Positions 62,236 to 64,000 of a stretch of 64,000 bases of DNA are shown piece after piece. The notes beneath the pieces were generated by a model. It saw only the letters and a list, made by a program, of their open reading frames with translations, did not search any database and was not told where the DNA came from. The stretch comes from Luteibacter mycovicinus (lineage in GTDB: Bacteria > Pseudomonadota > Gammaproteobacteria > Xanthomonadales > Rhodanobacteraceae): NCBI RefSeq assembly GCF_000745235.1, contig NZ_JQNL01000001.1, positions 2,108,001 to 2,172,000 of the forward strand. Reading direction: 5' to 3'. Numbering within the stretch: position 1 is the first letter of the stretch; every line of letters starts with the position of its first letter. A program made the position numbers and the translations under genes.

Positions 62236-63225
62236 TCAGCGCAGCGGCTTGGCGGTCACGCCTTCGTTGGTCATCTTCACTGGCAGGATGTGACCGTCCT
62301 TGTCGAAGTGCATCTCGTCGATGCTGGTCACGCGATGGTTGCCGTTGGTATCGCCGAGCGGATGGCGGTGATAGACGATGTACCAGCTGTCGTCTTCTGC
62401 GACGTGAAACACGGAATGATGCCCGGCGCCGGTGGCGATCTTCGGATCCTGCTCCAGAATCTTGCCGATACGCTTGAATGGACCTGTCGGGGAGTCGCCG
62501 ATCGCGTAGGCGACGCAATAGTCGGGCCCGGTCCAGCCACCTTCCGACCACATGAAGTAGTACTTGCCGTTGCGCTTGAACATCAGCGGGCCTTCGACGT
62601 ACTCGGGCGCGGGCGTGATTTCCTTGAAGGTCGTGCCATCGGCCATCGGCTCGACGCCGGTGAAATCCGGCCTCAGCTTCACGATGTTCGCGTGCTTCCA
62701 GCCGCCGTAGATCATGTAGTAGGTGCCGTCGTCGTCATGAAAGACGAACTGATCGATCGGCTGCGCGCCGTTATGGAACTTGTCGATCAAGGGCTTGCCG
62801 AGCAGATCCCTGAACGGACCGTCGGGCTTGTCGGCGACGGCCACGCCGATGCCACCGACCTCGTTGTCGTTCTGGATGTCGTTGGCGGCGAAGAAGAAAT
62901 AGTACTTGCCGCCTTTCTCGACCAGCGCGGGCGCCCACAGCGCCTTCTTCGCCCAGGGGATGTCTTTCATCGCCAGCACGCTGCTGTGCTTCGTCCAGTG
63001 CACCAGGTCCGGGGACGAGAACGCGTCGAAGCCGGTCTGCTGCGCGTACTTCAGCGACGTGGTCGGGTAGATCCAGTACTGATGATCGAAGATCGCGGCT
63101 TCGGGGTCGGCGTACCAGCCGGGGAAGACGGGGTTGCCGGCGTGTCCCGGCGGTGGAGCGGCGAATGCCGCCGTGGACATGCACGCGGCGAGCACCGCAC
63201 CCCCAACCCATTGAGCTAACCGCAT
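62236..63225 (-). CDS. Glycoside hydrolase family 43 enzyme, exported
   Basis: A 329-residue secreted five-bladed propeller of GH43, the family of arabinanases, xylosidases and arabinofuranosidases. It has a signal peptide (VGGAVLAACMSTAAFA), the catalytic base Asp in GWYADPEAAIFDHQYW, WAPALVEKGGKYYFFF, the pKa modulator Asp in QPIDQFVFHDD, and the general acid Glu in PEYVEGPLMFKRNGKYYFMW. The bridging motif GAGHHSVFHVAEDD supplies a metal His. It probably trims plant arabinan or xylan. Divergent from the GlxA-like gene. Confidence 0.92.
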   Translation of the reverse strand: MRLAQWVGGAVLAACMSTAAFAAPPPGHAGNPVFPGWYADPEAAIFDHQYWIYPTTSLKYAQQTGFDAFSSPDLVHWTKHSSVLAMKDIPWAKKALWAPALVEKGGKYYFFFAANDIQNDNEVGGIGVAVADKPDGPFRDLLGKPLIDKFHNGAQPIDQFVFHDDDGTYYMIYGGWKHANIVKLRPDFTGVEPMADGTTFKEITPAPEYVEGPLMFKRNGKYYFMWSEGGWTGPDYCVAYAIGDSPTGPFKRIGKILEQDPKIATGAGHHSVFHVAEDDSWYIVYHRHPLGDTNGNHRVTSIDEMHFDKDGHILPVKMTNEGVTAKPLR

Positions 63226-63336
63226 GCCGAGTACCCCGTTCGTCTGTGCAGAGCGGACGACCATAACGTTTCGGCCGTCCGGATGCCATCGGAGGTATCG
63301 TTTACCGTGATCCGCCCACGGAATGAAAACGTACGT

Positions 63337-64000
63337 ATGTCCGCCGCTCCCCGCACCATCTGCATGCTCGTCTACCCTCAGGCGCAGTCGCTGGACATCA
63401 GCGGCCCCCTTGAGGTGTTCGCGCTGGCCAGCCGCCAGGCCCAGGATGACGAGCCCGGACGTGCGCCGCTGTATCGCACGCAGGTGTTGGCCGCGACGGA
63501 CAAGCCCGTGGAACTGGCATCCGGCATGCGCCTGCTGCCGGATACCCACTACCGCGATATGCCCAACGAAACCGATACCTTGCTGGTCTGCGGCGGCATG
63601 GGTGACGCCGTCGAGCGGGTGCGCGCCGACACGAACCTGGTGACATGGCTGCACGAGGCGGCGCAACGGGTGCCCCGCGTTGCCTCGATCTGCAGCGGCG
63701 CCCTGCTGCTCGCCGAGGCAGGCCTGCTTGACGGCCGGGAGGCGACCACCCACTGGAGCGACATCCCCGAGCTGCGCGACCGCTATCCTGCCGTGCGCGT
63801 GTTGCCGGACGCGATTTACACGCGCGACGGCCATATCTGGACTTCGGCGGGAATCACGACGGGGATGGACCTGGCGCTGGCGATGGTCAGCGCCGACCAC
63901 GGTGCCACGCTGGCGCTGAAAGTCGCGCGGCGCATGGTCATGGCCAACAAGCGCTCGGGCGGGCAAAGCCAGTTCAGCGAACAACTGCATGCACTGGAAC
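63337..64000 (+). CDS. GlxA-family (DJ-1/PfpI plus AraC) regulator, truncated by window end
   Basis: The first 221 codons of a GlxA-type regulator. The visible part is the DJ-1/PfpI-like domain: ICMLVYPQAQSLDISGPLEVFALAS, the nucleophile-elbow region ICSGALLLAEAGLLDGREATTHW and SAGITTGMDLALAMV, ending with KVARRMVMANKRSGGQSQF, the linker found before the AraC-type HTH. The HTH itself lies past the window. Such proteins control amine or amino acid catabolism genes. Divergent from GH43, with 111 bp between starts. Confidence 0.88.
   Translation, partial: MSAAPRTICMLVYPQAQSLDISGPLEVFALASRQAQDDEPGRAPLYRTQVLAATDKPVELASGMRLLPDTHYRDMPNETDTLLVCGGMGDAVERVRADTNLVTWLHEAAQRVPRVASICSGALLLAEAGLLDGREATTHWSDIPELRDRYPAVRVLPDAIYTRDGHIWTSAGITTGMDLALAMVSADHGATLALKVARRMVMANKRSGGQSQFSEQLHALE

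Overview
The window is a high-GC, gene-dense chromosomal segment of a gammaproteobacterium. The gene content (glnA with a sigma-54/NtrC promoter, phhA beside an Lrp-type regulator, two tripartite efflux operons, many secreted hydrolases, TonB receptors) and the flavour of the proteins point to Xanthomonadales, most likely Rhodanobacteraceae such as Luteibacter or Dyella. That placement is inferred from protein character, not from a marker gene. I see no rRNA, tRNA, CRISPR array, prophage or insertion sequence.

The most interesting part is positions 1-9041. It reads as a self-contained class III lanthipeptide locus, which is unusual for this group. On the minus strand, in transcription order, it has: an ABC ATPase (8277-9041), a large FtsX/MacB-type permease (5935-8280), an NtrC-family response regulator that lacks the GAFTGA sigma-54 contact loop (4519-5892), its histidine kinase (3305-4513), a pair of tandem inverted repeats that look like binding sites (3255-3289), a 43-residue precursor peptide (2954-3085), a perfect 15-bp hairpin followed by a T-run (2884-2926), and a LanKC synthetase (169-2859). 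The precursor has a VLRLQMLE leader motif and a Ser-X2-Ser-X3-Cys core that fits labionin chemistry. The synthetase has lyase, kinase and cyclase parts and has lost most of the cyclase zinc ligands, as class III enzymes do. No leader peptidase is encoded. A TonB-dependent receptor ends convergently on the synthetase and shares the stop-codon bases.

Positions 9351-26790 hold a kinase-fold protein, a hybrid sensor kinase with two receiver domains, a cytoplasmic GH3 beta-glucosidase, a 3-hydroxybutyrate dehydrogenase-like SDR, three tandem exported alpha/beta hydrolases, a phosphate-selective-type porin, a glutaminyl cyclase lipoprotein, glnA with a textbook sigma-54 promoter and NtrC sites, and a Tat-exported phosphoesterase.

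Positions 26910-40377 are an efflux region: an OMF-EmrA-EmrB operon on the minus strand, uppP, a LysR regulator, and a divergent MFP-RND-OMF operon ending in a translationally coupled SDR. The EmrA homologue has a slippage-prone DKDGK repeat tract in its cytoplasmic tail.

Positions 40463-46893 carry a membrane/stress cluster (DUF883, holin-like, small membrane protein, AI-2E permease), a DUF1328 peptide, a PEBP protein, a sorbosone dehydrogenase-like beta-propeller, a YheT hydrolase and a PlsC acyltransferase. Positions 46977-57937 hold Lrp and phhA, a GDSL hydrolase, a RES/Xre toxin-antitoxin pair, a DUF885 metallopeptidase, a WYL regulator, a GST, fbp, a patatin lipoprotein, a TetR regulator and a glutathione peroxidase. 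The right end (57958-64000) has an IorA/IorB/cytochrome c oxidoreductase operon, a GH43 glycosidase and a truncated GlxA-family regulator. REP-like palindromes built on GTAGGAGC or a close variant occur at three intergenic sites.
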